The notes beneath the pieces were generated by a model, which was given only the letters and a program-made list of their open reading frames with translations, was not told the DNA's origin and searched no databases. Below are positions 20,490 to 29,527 of a stretch of DNA of 64,000 bases, piece after piece. The first letter of the stretch is position 1. Each line of letters opens with the position of its first letter. The stretch is taken from NCBI RefSeq assembly GCF_002019605.1, contig NZ_KV917368.1, positions 3,920,519 through 3,984,518 of the forward strand, written 5' to 3'. Position numbers and translations under genes: made by a program. This DNA comes from Alkalihalobacterium alkalinitrilicum (GTDB lineage Bacteria; Bacillota; Bacilli; Bacillales; Bacillaceae_F).

Positions 20490-21101
20490 ATGAATTTTAA
20501 AGTTCTTTTTTATCTATTATTCTTTGTTTTTATACTAGTTATGAATTGGGAATCTCAAAATTATATGGCGGCCGCTTCTTTTCACGATGAAGTAAGTCAA
20601 GAAGAAGCGATCCGTTTACGAATATTAGCTAATAGTGATGCGATCAAAGATCAAGTATTAAAAAGAGACATTCGTGATGAAGTAAATGCAACGATTACTG
20701 ATTGGGTCTTACATATTGACTCAATGGAAGAAGCGAAAGACGTCATTGAAGCGAACTTGGATGAAATTGCAGCCATTGTTGAGAAAAAACTAGCAAATAA
20801 CGGCATAAATCAATCTTTCAGTGTTGAGTTTAATAGAGTCCAATTTCCGACGAAGTTATACGGTCACCTCGTGTATCCTGCAGGTGAGTACGAGGCAGTA
20901 TTGATTACGCTTGGAAGTGGAAAAGGTGAGAACTGGTGGTGTGTCTTGTTTCCACCGCTATGTTTCTTAGATTTTTCAAATGGTGACGCTGTTGAACATG
21001 AAGGAGAAGTTGATAGTACAGAAACAGAAAAAGAAGAAGTCGAAGTTAAGTTTTTCGTCATAGAATTGTTCGATACTGTTAAAAGTTGGTTTACAGCATA
21101 A
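20490..21101 (+). CDS. spoIIR: stage II sporulation protein R
   Basis: SpoIIR is made in the forespore under sigma-F and secreted into the intermembrane space, where it triggers SpoIIGA to process pro-sigma-E in the mother cell. The 203-residue protein has a signal segment (KVLFYLLFFVFILVMNW) and the conserved core RLRILANSDAIKDQVLKRDIRDEVN. It ends with FPTKLYGHLVYPAGEYEAVLITLGSG and NWWCVLFPPLCFLDFSNGDAV. The C terminus is short and acidic. ATG 20490 follows AAAGGTGGGAG. Position after prmC agrees with B. subtilis. Confidence 0.96.
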   Translation: MNFKVLFYLLFFVFILVMNWESQNYMAAASFHDEVSQEEAIRLRILANSDAIKDQVLKRDIRDEVNATITDWVLHIDSMEEAKDVIEANLDEIAAIVEKKLANNGINQSFSVEFNRVQFPTKLYGHLVYPAGEYEAVLITLGSGKGENWWCVLFPPLCFLDFSNGDAVEHEGEVDSTETEKEEVEVKFFVIELFDTVKSWFTA

Positions 21102-21190
21102 TAATAATAGCAAAGTAGAATAAATGGTAGAGTCCTCTCATAGTAATAGTTGTAGTGAAAAAACAACTTAATTTAAGGGAGGACGAGTTC

Positions 21191-21628
21191 GTGTCAATTG
21201 TTATACGAATTGCTGAAGCAAAGGATTTACTACCCATCCAACGTTTAGTAGCGAAAGCTGGCTTGACGGAAGAAGGTATTGAAAAAAGGATCAATCATTT
21301 TTTAGTCGTAGAAACAGACAATAAGGAAATTGTCGGAACCGTAGGCATTGAACCGCTCGGAAACGATGGCTTACTTCGTTCACTCGTCATCAAATCGGAA
21401 CATTGGAATGCAAAAATAGGGCTCGATTTTTTAGAAATTGCGTTAGCGTATGCGAAGCAAAAGGAAATGGATCAACTCTATTTGATCACCCAAAGTTCAT
21501 TGGACTTCTTTGAGTATTTAGGTTTTACGATCGTTGAAGATGAACATATTCCAGAACATGTGGAAAACTCATCACACTTTAGACAATACGTTAAAGGCGT
21601 TACAAAATTAATGAAACTGGACTTATAA
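21191..21628 (+). CDS. GNAT-family N-acetyltransferase (YwlB-like)
   Basis: The 145-residue protein has a compact acetyltransferase fold. IRIAEAKDLLPIQRLVAKAGL starts the first helix, FLVVETDNKEIVGTVGIEPLG forms the central strands, and LLRSLVI marks the acetyl-CoA strand. The usual R/QxxGxG/A loop that binds acetyl-CoA is poorly kept, replaced by KSEHWNAKIGLDFLE. GTG 21191 follows GGGAGGA; an earlier in-frame ATG at 21155 precedes that site. The B. subtilis neighbour at this place, YwlB, is annotated as an ArgA-like acetyltransferase. The substrate cannot be read from sequence. Confidence 0.85.
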   Translation: MSIVIRIAEAKDLLPIQRLVAKAGLTEEGIEKRINHFLVVETDNKEIVGTVGIEPLGNDGLLRSLVIKSEHWNAKIGLDFLEIALAYAKQKEMDQLYLITQSSLDFFEYLGFTIVEDEHIPEHVENSSHFRQYVKGVTKLMKLDL

Positions 21629-21713
21629 TAGCCTAAGGAACTAAACTATAGTAAAGATTAGACTGCAATGAACATAAACGTTGTAGTAAATGAAACCAAA
21701 AAACATATGAACA

Positions 21714-21805
21714 TGTGGACAAAGTAAAGTTTCAAACATGGAAATAGAAGAAATAGTGGGAATATATATAAAGTTATACACAGGTTATCCACACAACGTG
21801 GATAA
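21714..21805. other. DnaA-box cluster upstream of ywlC
   Basis: Four DnaA-box-like 9-mers lie in 92 bp. These are TGTGGACAA (21714-21722, inverted, one mismatch), TTATACACA (21774-21782, one mismatch), a perfect TTATCCACA (21785-21793), and CGTGGATAA (21797-21805, inverted, one mismatch). The last three sit within 32 bp. In B. subtilis the ywlC upstream region is one of the intergenic DnaA-box clusters bound by DnaA, so the placement is conserved. Confidence 0.8.
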
Positions 21806-21816
21806 CTTTTTATTTT
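21784..21816 (+). terminator. possible terminator overlapping the DnaA boxes
   Basis: GTTATCCAC pairs with GTGGATAAC across a 5-nt loop and is followed by TTTTTATTTT. The inverted DnaA boxes themselves form the stem, so this may end the transcript of the acetyltransferase gene. Confidence 0.55.
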
Positions 21817-21931
21817 GTGAAAAAACTTAAAAATTGGGTGAGTCTAAAACCCTTGGTTTGACAGCGTTTTTCGACTTTGTTTGACACAGTTATTAAAAAT
21901 AATAGAAAATAGAGTATGAGGTGGATAAATC

Positions 21932-22975
21932 GTGAATAATAAACAAACTGAGTATTGGATTGTGGATAAAAATCAAGATCACTTAAATATACATAATGAA
22001 ATCAAGGAAGCGGCCCTGTGGATAAAAAAAGGAGAAGTTATTGCGTTCCCGACAGAAACGGTTTATGGTCTTGGAGGAAACGCGTTAATTGATGAGGCGA
22101 TCGAAAAAATCTATATCGCAAAGGGGCGGCCAAGTGACAACCCACTCATCGTTCATATTGCATCAAAAGAACAAGTTGGAAACTTAGTTTCTGAGATTCC
22201 CATCCTTGCCGAAAAGCTAATGGATGCGTTTTGGCCTGGCCCATTAACGATTATTTTACCAAGCAAAAATAGCGTTTCAACTCGAGTAACAGCCAATTTA
22301 CAGACGATTGCCCTGCGGATCCCAGATCATCCTGTCGCTTTGGCGTTATTAGAAGCAGCTGACGTCCCAGTTGCGGCACCGAGTGCCAATGTGTCAGGCA
22401 AACCAAGTCCTACGACAGCACAACATGTGAACCATGACTTAAACGGTAAAATAAAAGGCATTGTCGACGGTGGTAAAACAGGAGTCGGGGTGGAATCGAC
22501 GGTTGTCGATTGTACAGAAACGGTTCCCGTAATTTTACGGCCCGGAGGAATTACGAAAGATCAGCTTGAAGCTGTAGTTGGGCCTGTAAACGTGGACCCT
22601 GCTCTTTTTGAAGAGGGAAATATTCCGCGTTCTCCTGGGGTCAAATATACACATTATGCACCGAATGCCGAAATGTATTTAGTGAACGATTATCAACGGC
22701 GAATGCAGACGTTTGTCAACCAATATCGTGACGAAGGAAAACGAGTCGGTATTTTAACGACGTATGAACATGTGAGTGACTACGATGCAGACCTTATTTT
22801 ACCTTGTGGATATCGTGAAGATTTAGAAACGGTTGCTAGTCATTTATATGAAACGTTGCGCTGTTTTGATGATCATGACGTCGAAATTATTTTAGCCGAA
22901 ACTTTTCCAAAACAAGGGGTCGGAGTGGCGATTATGAACCGATTAGAAAAAGCAGCAGGTAAAAAAGTTTTATAA
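21932..22975 (+). CDS. ywlC: L-threonylcarbamoyladenylate synthase (Sua5/YwlC)
   Basis: YwlC makes threonylcarbamoyl-AMP from threonine, bicarbonate and ATP, the first step to t6A37 on ANN-decoding tRNAs. The 347-residue protein is the two-domain Sua5 form. The YrdC-like catalytic domain (residues about 25-215) has VIAFPTETVYGLGGNA, KGRPSDNPLIVHI and APSANVSGKPSPTTA. A C-terminal Sua5 domain begins after SPGVKYTHYAP. GTG 21932 follows GAGGTGG. A DnaA-box cluster lies in its upstream region. Confidence 0.96.
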   Translation: MNNKQTEYWIVDKNQDHLNIHNEIKEAALWIKKGEVIAFPTETVYGLGGNALIDEAIEKIYIAKGRPSDNPLIVHIASKEQVGNLVSEIPILAEKLMDAFWPGPLTIILPSKNSVSTRVTANLQTIALRIPDHPVALALLEAADVPVAAPSANVSGKPSPTTAQHVNHDLNGKIKGIVDGGKTGVGVESTVVDCTETVPVILRPGGITKDQLEAVVGPVNVDPALFEEGNIPRSPGVKYTHYAPNAEMYLVNDYQRRMQTFVNQYRDEGKRVGILTTYEHVSDYDADLILPCGYREDLETVASHLYETLRCFDDHDVEIILAETFPKQGVGVAIMNRLEKAAGKKVL

Positions 22976-22998
22976 AATACAGATAAAAGCGAAACTGG

Positions 22999-23009
22999 GG
23001 GTCTGTCCC
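22999..23009. repeat. target-site duplication, left copy
   Basis: GGGTCTGTCCC directly abuts the left end of the insertion element and is repeated at 24512-24522. It has the GGG-N5-CCC form preferred by IS231-type elements of the IS4 family. Confidence 0.85.
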
Positions 23010-24511
23010 AGTAGCCTTGCATCGATGTAGTTATTTTGAATATATGTATTATTTTTACATCTTGTTTTATGGATAAAATGAAAAACAGAGAACAGGGTAT
23101 TACATTGACCTTGTTCCCTTTTTTTTCCTTTTTAATAATTACCTAGTTTTCTCTCATTTTTTCTTTTACTTTTCTTGGGTTTATCTTTCACCAAAGCAAC
23201 GTTTCCAAACGACGGTGTTTTCTTCTCAATTGGAATAGGGACTTTCTGTCTCCCTCTCGATTTTCGCTTCTTTTTTAATCGTAATGCCTTTTTAAACGAA
23301 CTGACCGTTTTATAAAGGTAGGTTTGTAGTATCCGAAAGAATTCCCATGGCGTCTTTTTAGAATCAGCCTCTAGCTTCACAATGAGTGAAAGTCCATATG
23401 CTATAAGAGCTAAAACATCTGATTCCAGATACCCTGCGGCTTCGTACTCCAGATCTTTGTTAATTTAAGATGCTGCTTAATCCATTTGAAAAATAATTCA
23501 ATGACCCAACGATATCGATAAATGTCCATTACTTGTTGGGCGGTAAGATCAAATCTGGTGGTTAGGATTCGATAAGTTCTTTCTTTTTCATCCACAAACT
23601 CAATATACCTTACTGGTATTTTAGATATACCGTATAATACTTTGGCATCCTGAATGACCGATGGGTGAGATGGTTTATAATCTTCTAATGTATATAAACG
23701 AAGAGCCTTAGTGATCCGAACTACGAATGATATTCCTTTCTCTTGCCAATCCATTAAATTGTGCTTTGAAGGATAGCCCCGGTCCATTACGTGAGTGGTA
23801 TCTAATTCCTCTATTAAGATATCTGAGCTTTCAAAATCACTTACGGTTCCTGTTGAGGGAACGATTTTATCTGGAAATGCGATGTCTGGTGAAACAACTT
23901 TTAATCTTGTATGCATTTTGACGGAATTATGACCTTTTGAAATAAATGCCCAGTCACATAATTGTTCTGGCAATCTAATTTCCGTAGAATCAACGATACT
24001 TAAAAGTCCAATTCCGTCTGGTAATCCTTGATTCGATTGGGTTAGCTGGTTGAGCTTCTGAACCACTTTAATAAAAAGTTTCTGAACTAATTCTGTTGGA
24101 AGGTCATTGATCCGTCGGCTAAGCTGAGAGCCACTGATTTCAGAAACACCAATCTCTTTTTGTAGCTTCGGATATGCAGCTAGTTTTTCTTCCATGTGAG
24201 CATATGAACTCCATTGATCTAACTGTGCAGCTACAAAAATTTTTAATAGCGATTTTGTAGAAAGCTTATACTTCCCGTAATCTAGTAAAGGACATTCAAA
24301 ATCCTCTAACGGAAGAAGGGATAAGCATTGACAAATGAGCATTTCTCGGCCTATACTTTTATTACTCATTGTTAAAACTCCTTTGTAGAAGACTTGTTTG
24401 TTTAAGGGAACAAAACAAGGTCTATAACTTCTACAATAGGAGTTTTTTCTTTGCCTGTAAATACTATAATATTACTTTTCTGTAATTTTTTTAAAGTCAT
24501 GCAAGGCTACT
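23010..24511 (-). mobile_element. IS4-family insertion sequence (IS231-like), about 1502 bp
   Basis: Terminal inverted repeats begin AGTAGCCTTGCAT at 23010 and end with the complement at 24499-24511. The element is flanked by the 11-bp direct repeat GGGTCTGTCCC. It carries one transposase gene, broken by a frameshift, on the minus strand. It landed in a GGGGGTCTGTCCCCC palindrome between ywlC and mntP, a gap that is gene-free in B. subtilis. The exact ends are ambiguous by one or two bases because target and element share C and G there. Confidence 0.9.
23132..24369 (-). pseudogene. IS4-family transposase, frameshifted
   Basis: The main frame (complement of 23410-24369, 319 residues) has the DDE pieces LSIVDSTEIRL, THVMDRGYPSKHNLMDW and the Y(2)R(3)E(6)K signature in YRYRWVIELFFKWIKQHL. 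It stops at GIWNQMF. After a one-base shift the frame continues LALIAYGLSLIV and then KLEADSKKTPWEFFRIL to 23132. The break lies at a short T-run at about 23412-23416 (minus strand ATGTTTTAG). Restoring one T joins both parts, so one base was probably lost. The catalytic triad lies before the break, and the lost part is the C-terminal tail of about 100 residues. A programmed shift is possible but no good slippery heptamer is seen. Confidence 0.85.
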
Positions 24512-24554
24512 GGGTCTGTCCCCCAGTACGTTAACACATTGGGGGACAGACCCC
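24512..24554. repeat. right target duplication and hairpin GGGTCTGTCCCCCA...TGGGGGACAGACCCC
   Basis: GGGTCTGTCCC (24512-24522) is the second target copy. With the following bases it forms one arm of an inverted repeat whose other arm is TGGGGGACAGACCCC (24540-24554), spaced by GTACGTTAACACAT. The original uninterrupted palindrome was the insertion target. Confidence 0.8.
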
Positions 24555-24642
24555 AAAATCGCGATTGGTTGCCGAAATTCCTTTGTCTATTTCTCTTTGG
24601 ACGTGCATACATTGAAATAGCACGGACAAGGAGTGAGTTGCG

Positions 24643-25185
24643 GTGATTGGAGAATTAATCACATTATTCATTATGGCAACAGCGCTTGGAATGGATGCAT
24701 TTTCTGTTGCTTTAGGAATGGGAATGGTTGGCCTAAGATACCGTCAAATGTTTAACATTGGAATTGTGATTGGCGGTTTTCATATTATTATGCCTTTACT
24801 AGGGATACTAACAGGTAAACTAGTATCTAGTTATTTTGGATTATTTGCGACCTATTTAGGTGGAGGTTTGCTACTTGTCCTCGGCCTTCAAATGGCTGCT
24901 TCTTCACTAAAAAGAGATTCCGAAAAGATGTTAAAGCCGATTGGGTTCGGGTTAATTATTTTTGCATTAAGTGTAAGTTTAGATAGTTTTTCAGCGGGAC
25001 TTAGCCTAGGGATGCTTGGGGCGAAAACGCTGATTGCCGTCATTGCCTTTGGCTTCATGAGTATGATTTTATCGTGGACTGGGCTCGTAATGGGATCTCG
25101 ATTTAAAGGGATGATTGGCTCATATGGTGAACTTTTAGGTGGTTTAATTTTAATGGGGTTTGGAGTAAAGTTACTTTTGCCGTAG
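24643..25185 (+). CDS. mntP: manganese efflux pump MntP
   Basis: The 180-residue membrane protein belongs to the MntP family (formerly YwlD/DUF204) and exports Mn(II). It has six predicted membrane helices in two related halves. Acidic residues sit inside helices at MATALGMDAFSVALGMG and at FALSVSLDSFSAGLSLGM, the two conserved D-containing motifs that form the ion path. The likely start is GTG 24643 after AAGGAGTGAG. No yybP-ykoY riboswitch was recognised in the 90 bp upstream, which instead carries the palindrome left by the nearby insertion element. Confidence 0.94.
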   Translation: MIGELITLFIMATALGMDAFSVALGMGMVGLRYRQMFNIGIVIGGFHIIMPLLGILTGKLVSSYFGLFATYLGGGLLLVLGLQMAASSLKRDSEKMLKPIGFGLIIFALSVSLDSFSAGLSLGMLGAKTLIAVIAFGFMSMILSWTGLVMGSRFKGMIGSYGELLGGLILMGFGVKLLLP

Positions 25186-25292
25186 TCAGATTATTGAATG
25201 ATATTGAAAATAATAAAAATGTGGTAAAATAAAAGCAATTAAGACAAGCAGTAAATTTGAGTTGAAATACGTTAGAAAGGATACACGATTCT

Positions 25293-25733
25293 ATGAAGCG
25301 AGTACTTTTCGTATGTACAGGAAATACATGTCGTAGCCCTATGGCTGAGGCGTTACTAAAGCAAAAACTAAATGATGAAATTGAAGTACAATCAGCAGGA
25401 ATTTACGCAGTACCTGGAAGTGATGCAAGTGAACAAACGAAAGAAGTGTTGAAAGAGCGTGGCATTTCATTTGCGCATCGTTCGCAAACACTATCACTAG
25501 AATTGTTGAATTGGGCAACGATTGTTTTGACGATGACCGAGAGTCACAAGCAGTTGATCATAAGTCAATTTCCAGAAATGAATAAAAAAGTGTTTACATT
25601 GAAGGAGTATGCACAGGGGGAAGATGGTTTTTCGGGGGATATAGCGGATCCTTATGGAGGTTCTGTCAATGAATATCGATTTACAGCATATGAGATTGAA
25701 ACGATGCTAGAAAAATTGTGGCCGAACAAGTAA
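25293..25733 (+). CDS. ywlE: protein-arginine phosphatase
   Basis: The 146-residue low-molecular-weight phosphatase-fold protein removes phosphate from phosphoarginine on proteins, opposing the kinase McsB. The P-loop CTGNTCR (C8 to R14) holds the nucleophilic cysteine. The threonine T12 in this loop is the residue that gives YwlE arginine over tyrosine specificity in Bacillus. The general acid lies in DIADPYGGS. ATG 25293 is clear. The ywlC-ywlD-ywlE order is kept apart from the inserted element. Confidence 0.95.
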   Translation: MKRVLFVCTGNTCRSPMAEALLKQKLNDEIEVQSAGIYAVPGSDASEQTKEVLKERGISFAHRSQTLSLELLNWATIVLTMTESHKQLIISQFPEMNKKVFTLKEYAQGEDGFSGDIADPYGGSVNEYRFTAYEIETMLEKLWPNK

Positions 25734-25762
25734 TCGTATTAAAATGACAAGAGGTGTACTTG

Positions 25763-27058
25763 GTGGGGGAGAAAAAATCATATCGCTTGAGTATTCGAAA
25801 GAAACTAGTAGTAGGAATTAGTGGGCTTGCGTTAATTACATATGGGACAAGTGCTTTTTTTATTTTCTTTTTAGCAGATTATTTACAAGGCTTTTGGAGT
25901 ATCAACAGTGATATCTTTACAATTATTACGTTAGTTTTAGGGGTTATCTGGTGTGGAATTCTAGGGTTTTTAGCTGCACCACTTATTACAAAGCCGCTAA
26001 GTGAACTTGAAGAAGCAGCAAGAAAAGCCGCGGCAGGCGATATAAAAGTCGATGTAAAGATTTCAAAGTCAGACGATGAAATTCGAGCATTAGGTTTAGC
26101 GTTTAATGAGATGCTGAGCAGTTTACGTTTAATGGTAAAAGATATTGAAGACAACTTTGAACAAACGAATCAAAAAGTATCAGAAATTACAAACGCTTCT
26201 GAATTAGCTTCGGAAAAAGCAGATAATATTGGACGTACGATTGAAGAAATTGCAAAAGGTGCAGAGAGCTCTGCAGATGCGATTCAAAATACGGCGGAGT
26301 CAATGGAAGACGTTTCAACGATTGCGATGAAAGTACAAGACCGTGCGTCTGCTTCAAAAGGGTCTGCAGAACACATGGTCGAAAAGCTTACAGAAAGCCG
26401 TAAAGTCATTGACCACCTCGTGAATGGAATTAAGAAATTAGCAGAAGATAATCAACATTCATTAACAGCTGTTGAACGCCTAAATCGTCAAGCCAAACAA
26501 GTAGAAGACATCATTTCTTTAGTTGGAGATATTGCCGCGCAAACCAATTTATTAGCATTAAATGCATCCATTGAAGCGGCGCGAGCAGGCGAGCAGGGAA
26601 AAGGTTTTGCTGTTGTTGCTAATGAAGTTCGCAAACTGGCAGATGAAAGTTCAAAAGCGGTACAAGGAATTACAAAGCTGATTACAGATATTCAACATGA
26701 GGTGCAAAATGTTGTAACGCAAATTACAGCACAAGTACAAGTTGCGAATGAACAATCGGAAAAAGGGTCCGAAACGAATGAAGCGATTAGGTTGATGGAA
26801 AAATCTATATTAGAAGTATCTGAAGCCATTCACGATATCTCACAATTAATCGATAATCAGCTCGGATCGATTATGTCGACAACACAAGAGACGCAAGAAG
26901 TAGCGGCAATTGCAGAAGAAACGTCAGCGGGCGCTCTAGAAGTCGCAACTGCAACCGATCAACAAACAGCAATTATTGAGGAAGTTGCTGCAACGGCACA
27001 AATATTGAATGGACAAGCTCAAAAATTAAAAGCGACTATCGCAAAGTTTTCAACGTAA
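25763..27058 (+). CDS. methyl-accepting chemotaxis protein without extracellular sensor domain
   Basis: The 431-residue chemoreceptor has two membrane helices (about residues 15-37 and 51-72) joined by only a dozen external residues. A HAMP region (PLSELEEAARKAAAGD) follows, then a long coiled-coil signalling domain whose hairpin tip is QAKQVEDIISLVGDIAAQTNLLALNASIEAARAGEQGKGFAVVANEVRKLAD. It lacks a periplasmic ligand domain, so any signal must be sensed in the membrane, at the short loop or in the cytoplasm. GTG 25763 is preferred, six bases after GAGGTG. It is placed between ywlE and rpiB, where B. subtilis has no such gene. Confidence 0.93.
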   Translation: MGEKKSYRLSIRKKLVVGISGLALITYGTSAFFIFFLADYLQGFWSINSDIFTIITLVLGVIWCGILGFLAAPLITKPLSELEEAARKAAAGDIKVDVKISKSDDEIRALGLAFNEMLSSLRLMVKDIEDNFEQTNQKVSEITNASELASEKADNIGRTIEEIAKGAESSADAIQNTAESMEDVSTIAMKVQDRASASKGSAEHMVEKLTESRKVIDHLVNGIKKLAEDNQHSLTAVERLNRQAKQVEDIISLVGDIAAQTNLLALNASIEAARAGEQGKGFAVVANEVRKLADESSKAVQGITKLITDIQHEVQNVVTQITAQVQVANEQSEKGSETNEAIRLMEKSILEVSEAIHDISQLIDNQLGSIMSTTQETQEVAAIAEETSAGALEVATATDQQTAIIEEVAATAQILNGQAQKLKATIAKFST

Positions 27059-27083
27059 AACGACTATGGAGGAGAGAGTAGAA

Positions 27084-27524
27084 GTGAAAGTAGCAATTGG
27101 TTCAGATCATGGCGGAATTAACATTAAAGAAGAAATTAAACAATTAATGGGTGAAATGGGAATTGAGTTTGAAGACGTGGGCTGCGAATGTACGGATTCA
27201 GTCGATTATCCTGATTATGCGTTACCAGTAGCCGAACAAGTGGCAAATGGTAAAGTCGATCGTGGCATTTTAATTTGCGGGACAGGCATTGGCATGTCAA
27301 TTGCCGCAAACAAAGTTAAAGGAGTACGTTGTGCGCTCGTTCACGACATGTTCAGTGCAAAAGCTACGCGTGAACATAACGATAGTAACGTTTTGGCGAT
27401 GGGTGAGCGTGTCATTGGTCCAGGGCTTGCAAGGGAAATTGCAAAAGTATGGCTTGAAACAGCTTATGAAGGTGGAAGACACGAACGTCGTGTAAGTAAA
27501 ATTAAAGAGTACGAAAATCAGTAA
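27084..27524 (+). CDS. rpiB: ribose-5-phosphate isomerase B
   Basis: RpiB interconverts ribose-5-phosphate and ribulose-5-phosphate. The 146-residue protein starts MKVAIGSDHGG, has the catalytic cysteine C65 in GILICGTGIGMSIAANK, and HDMFSAKATREHNDSN with the ring-opening histidine. GTG 27084 is preceded by GGAGGAG, whereas an in-frame ATG at 27066 lies upstream of that site. B. subtilis YwlF is the counterpart. It lies only 25 bp after the chemoreceptor gene and 20 bp before ywlG. Confidence 0.95.
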   Translation: MKVAIGSDHGGINIKEEIKQLMGEMGIEFEDVGCECTDSVDYPDYALPVAEQVANGKVDRGILICGTGIGMSIAANKVKGVRCALVHDMFSAKATREHNDSNVLAMGERVIGPGLAREIAKVWLETAYEGGRHERRVSKIKEYENQ

Positions 27525-27544
27525 GTGAGAGAGGTGTACACAGG

Positions 27545-28120
27545 ATGGCCGATTTGATGGAACAAATCAAAAAGGATATTCTGCAAGTGTTACAAGAATT
27601 GAATGAGGAAATGCCGTTATCGAGTGAGCATATTCTTGTCATTGGGACCAGTACAAGTGAGGTCATCGGTAAAAAGATAGGGACGAGTGGATCAGAGGGT
27701 GTAAGTGAAGCCCTCTTTTCCGCTTTTGCTCAATTTAAGGAACGAACGGGAGTGCAGTTAGCGTTTCAATGCTGTGAGCATTTAAACCGAGCGATCGTTG
27801 TGGAAAAAGCGACGGTAAAAGAGCATCGACTCGAGGAAGTTTCCGTCATACCTGTAAAAGGTGCAGGTGGCTCAATGGCGGCTTGTGCCTATCAAATGAT
27901 GGATCAAGCGGTCGTAGTCGAAGCGATTGCAGCTGATGCAGGGATTGATATTGGCGACACGTTAATTGGAATGCATTTGAAACGAGTGGCTGTACCTTTA
28001 CGCAGTTCAATCCGCTCGATTGGTGAAGCGCACGTCACGCTTGCGAAAACGAGACCGAAGTTGATTGGTGGCGAACGTGCAGTTTATAAAAATAGCGGAA
28101 ATCATGAAGATTGTTTTTGA
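27545..28120 (+). CDS. ywlG: YwlG / TIGR01440 family protein
   Basis: The 191-residue protein has the motif LVIGTSTSEVIGKKIGTSGS, AFQCCEHLNRAIVVE and IPVKGAGGSMAACAYQ. It ends with VRLRSS-like and GEAHVTLAKTRPKLIGGERA segments. It is a conserved Firmicutes protein of unknown biochemical role, widely annotated as UPF0340. The conserved CCEHLNRA and GSMAA patches suggest a small ligand site. ATG 27545 follows GAGGTG. It sits between rpiB and glyA as in B. subtilis, and the three may share a transcript. Confidence 0.9.
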   Translation: MADLMEQIKKDILQVLQELNEEMPLSSEHILVIGTSTSEVIGKKIGTSGSEGVSEALFSAFAQFKERTGVQLAFQCCEHLNRAIVVEKATVKEHRLEEVSVIPVKGAGGSMAACAYQMMDQAVVVEAIAADAGIDIGDTLIGMHLKRVAVPLRSSIRSIGEAHVTLAKTRPKLIGGERAVYKNSGNHEDCF

Positions 28121-28231
28121 TTTTTGAAAAAAAGTACGGATTTTGTCGTATGTTCGTGGTAGAATAGAATTGAATTTGAAAGCAATAACCGAAAAACACG
28201 AAGAATGGTTGCTACTGAAAGGGGTATAGAG

Positions 28232-29473
28232 ATGGAAACGTTAAAAAATCAAGATCCTAAAGTATATGAAGCAATCCAACTAGAGTTAGGTAGACAACGA
28301 GATAAGATTGAAATGATTGCATCAGAAAACTTTGTAAGTGAAGCTGTAATGGCAACACAAGGCTCAGTTCTTACAAACAAATATGCAGAAGGTTACCCAG
28401 GACGCCGCTATTATGGTGGTTGTGAATATGTTGATATCGTCGAAGATTTAGCTCGCGATCGTGCAAAAGAGATATTTGGTGCAGAGTATGTTAACGTACA
28501 ACCGCATTCAGGAGCACAAGCGAACATGGCGGTATATTTTACGATTTTAGAAACTGGTGATACAGTACTTGGAATGAACTTATCGCACGGCGGTCACTTA
28601 ACCCACGGAAGTCCAGTTAACTTCAGTGGAGTTCAGTATAACTTCGTGGAATACGGAGTAGATCAAGAAACACAAACAATTGACTATGATAAAGTTCTTG
28701 AGCTAGCAAAAGAGCATAAACCGAAATTAATCGTAGCAGGTGCGAGTGCATATCCTCGTGAGATTGATTTTGAAAAGTTTCGTTCGATTGCAGATGTTGT
28801 GGGTGCATACTTAATGGTTGACATGGCTCATATTGCAGGACTAGTTGCTGCAGGTCTTCACCCAAGCCCTGTACCGCACGCTCATTTCGTGACAACGACA
28901 ACACATAAAACATTACGTGGACCTCGTGGTGGAATGATTCTTTGTAAAGAAGAGTTTGGTAAGAAAATTGATAAATCTATTTTTCCTGGTATTCAAGGTG
29001 GTCCATTAATGCACGTTATTGCAGCAAAAGCAGTAGCATTTGGAGAAGCCCTTCAACCTGAATTTAATACGTATGCGGAAAATATCGTGAAAAACGCGAA
29101 ACGTCTAGGGGAAAAACTGACGAGTGAAGGAATTAAACTCGTTTCAGGCGGCACGGATAATCACCTTTTACTGTTAGACCTTACAGGCCTAAAGTTAACA
29201 GGTAAAGTTGCTGAGCATGCTCTAGATGAAGTAGGAATCACAACGAATAAAAATACAATTCCATTCGATCCAGAAAGTCCATTTGTAACAAGTGGAATTC
29301 GTATCGGTACAGCTGCAGTTACATCTCGTGGCTTAGACGAAGCGGCAATGGATGAACTTGGCGAAATTATGGCATTAACATTAAAAAATATTGATAACGA
29401 AGAAAAATTGAAAGAAGCAAGTGCACGCGTCGATGCATTAACTAAGAAATTCCCAATGTATCCAAACCTATAA
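28232..29473 (+). CDS. glyA: serine hydroxymethyltransferase
   Basis: GlyA converts serine and tetrahydrofolate to glycine and 5,10-methylene-THF, the main one-carbon source. The 413-residue PLP enzyme has [28 protein letters not shown], the Schiff-base lysine K226 in [14 protein letters not shown], and a C-terminal domain with [17 protein letters not shown] 28232 (METLKNQDP) follows AAAGGGG; an in-frame ATG at 28205 is upstream of that site and rejected. The region upstream contains GTTCG and CCGAA half-sites reminiscent of PurR boxes, but I could not assign a promoter with confidence. Confidence 0.97.
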   Translation: METLKNQDPKVYEAIQLELGRQRDKIEMIASENFVSEAVMATQGSVLTNKYAEGYPGRRYYGGCEYVDIVEDLARDRAKEIFGAEYVNVQPHSGAQANMAVYFTILETGDTVLGMNLSHGGHLTHGSPVNFSGVQYNFVEYGVDQETQTIDYDKVLELAKEHKPKLIVAGASAYPREIDFEKFRSIADVVGAYLMVDMAHIAGLVAAGLHPSPVPHAHFVTTTTHKTLRGPRGGMILCKEEFGKKIDKSIFPGIQGGPLMHVIAAKAVAFGEALQPEFNTYAENIVKNAKRLGEKLTSEGIKLVSGGTDNHLLLLDLTGLKLTGKVAEHALDEVGITTNKNTIPFDPESPFVTSGIRIGTAAVTSRGLDEAAMDELGEIMALTLKNIDNEEKLKEASARVDALTKKFPMYPNL

Positions 29474-29527
29474 GAATTGAAGCTCCTTCCCAGGTTTGAA
29501 TGTGGGAATACAGCCTCAAAAAATGTT

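Noticed and set aside
24555-24642. Manganese riboswitch before mntP
   Set aside because: The 88 bp between the palindrome and the gene are too short, and I see none of the yybP-ykoY conserved loops.
28140-28200. PurR box pair before glyA
   Set aside because: Only partial half-sites (GTTCG and CCGAA) are present, without the flanking A/T pattern or a clear promoter. Too weak to list.
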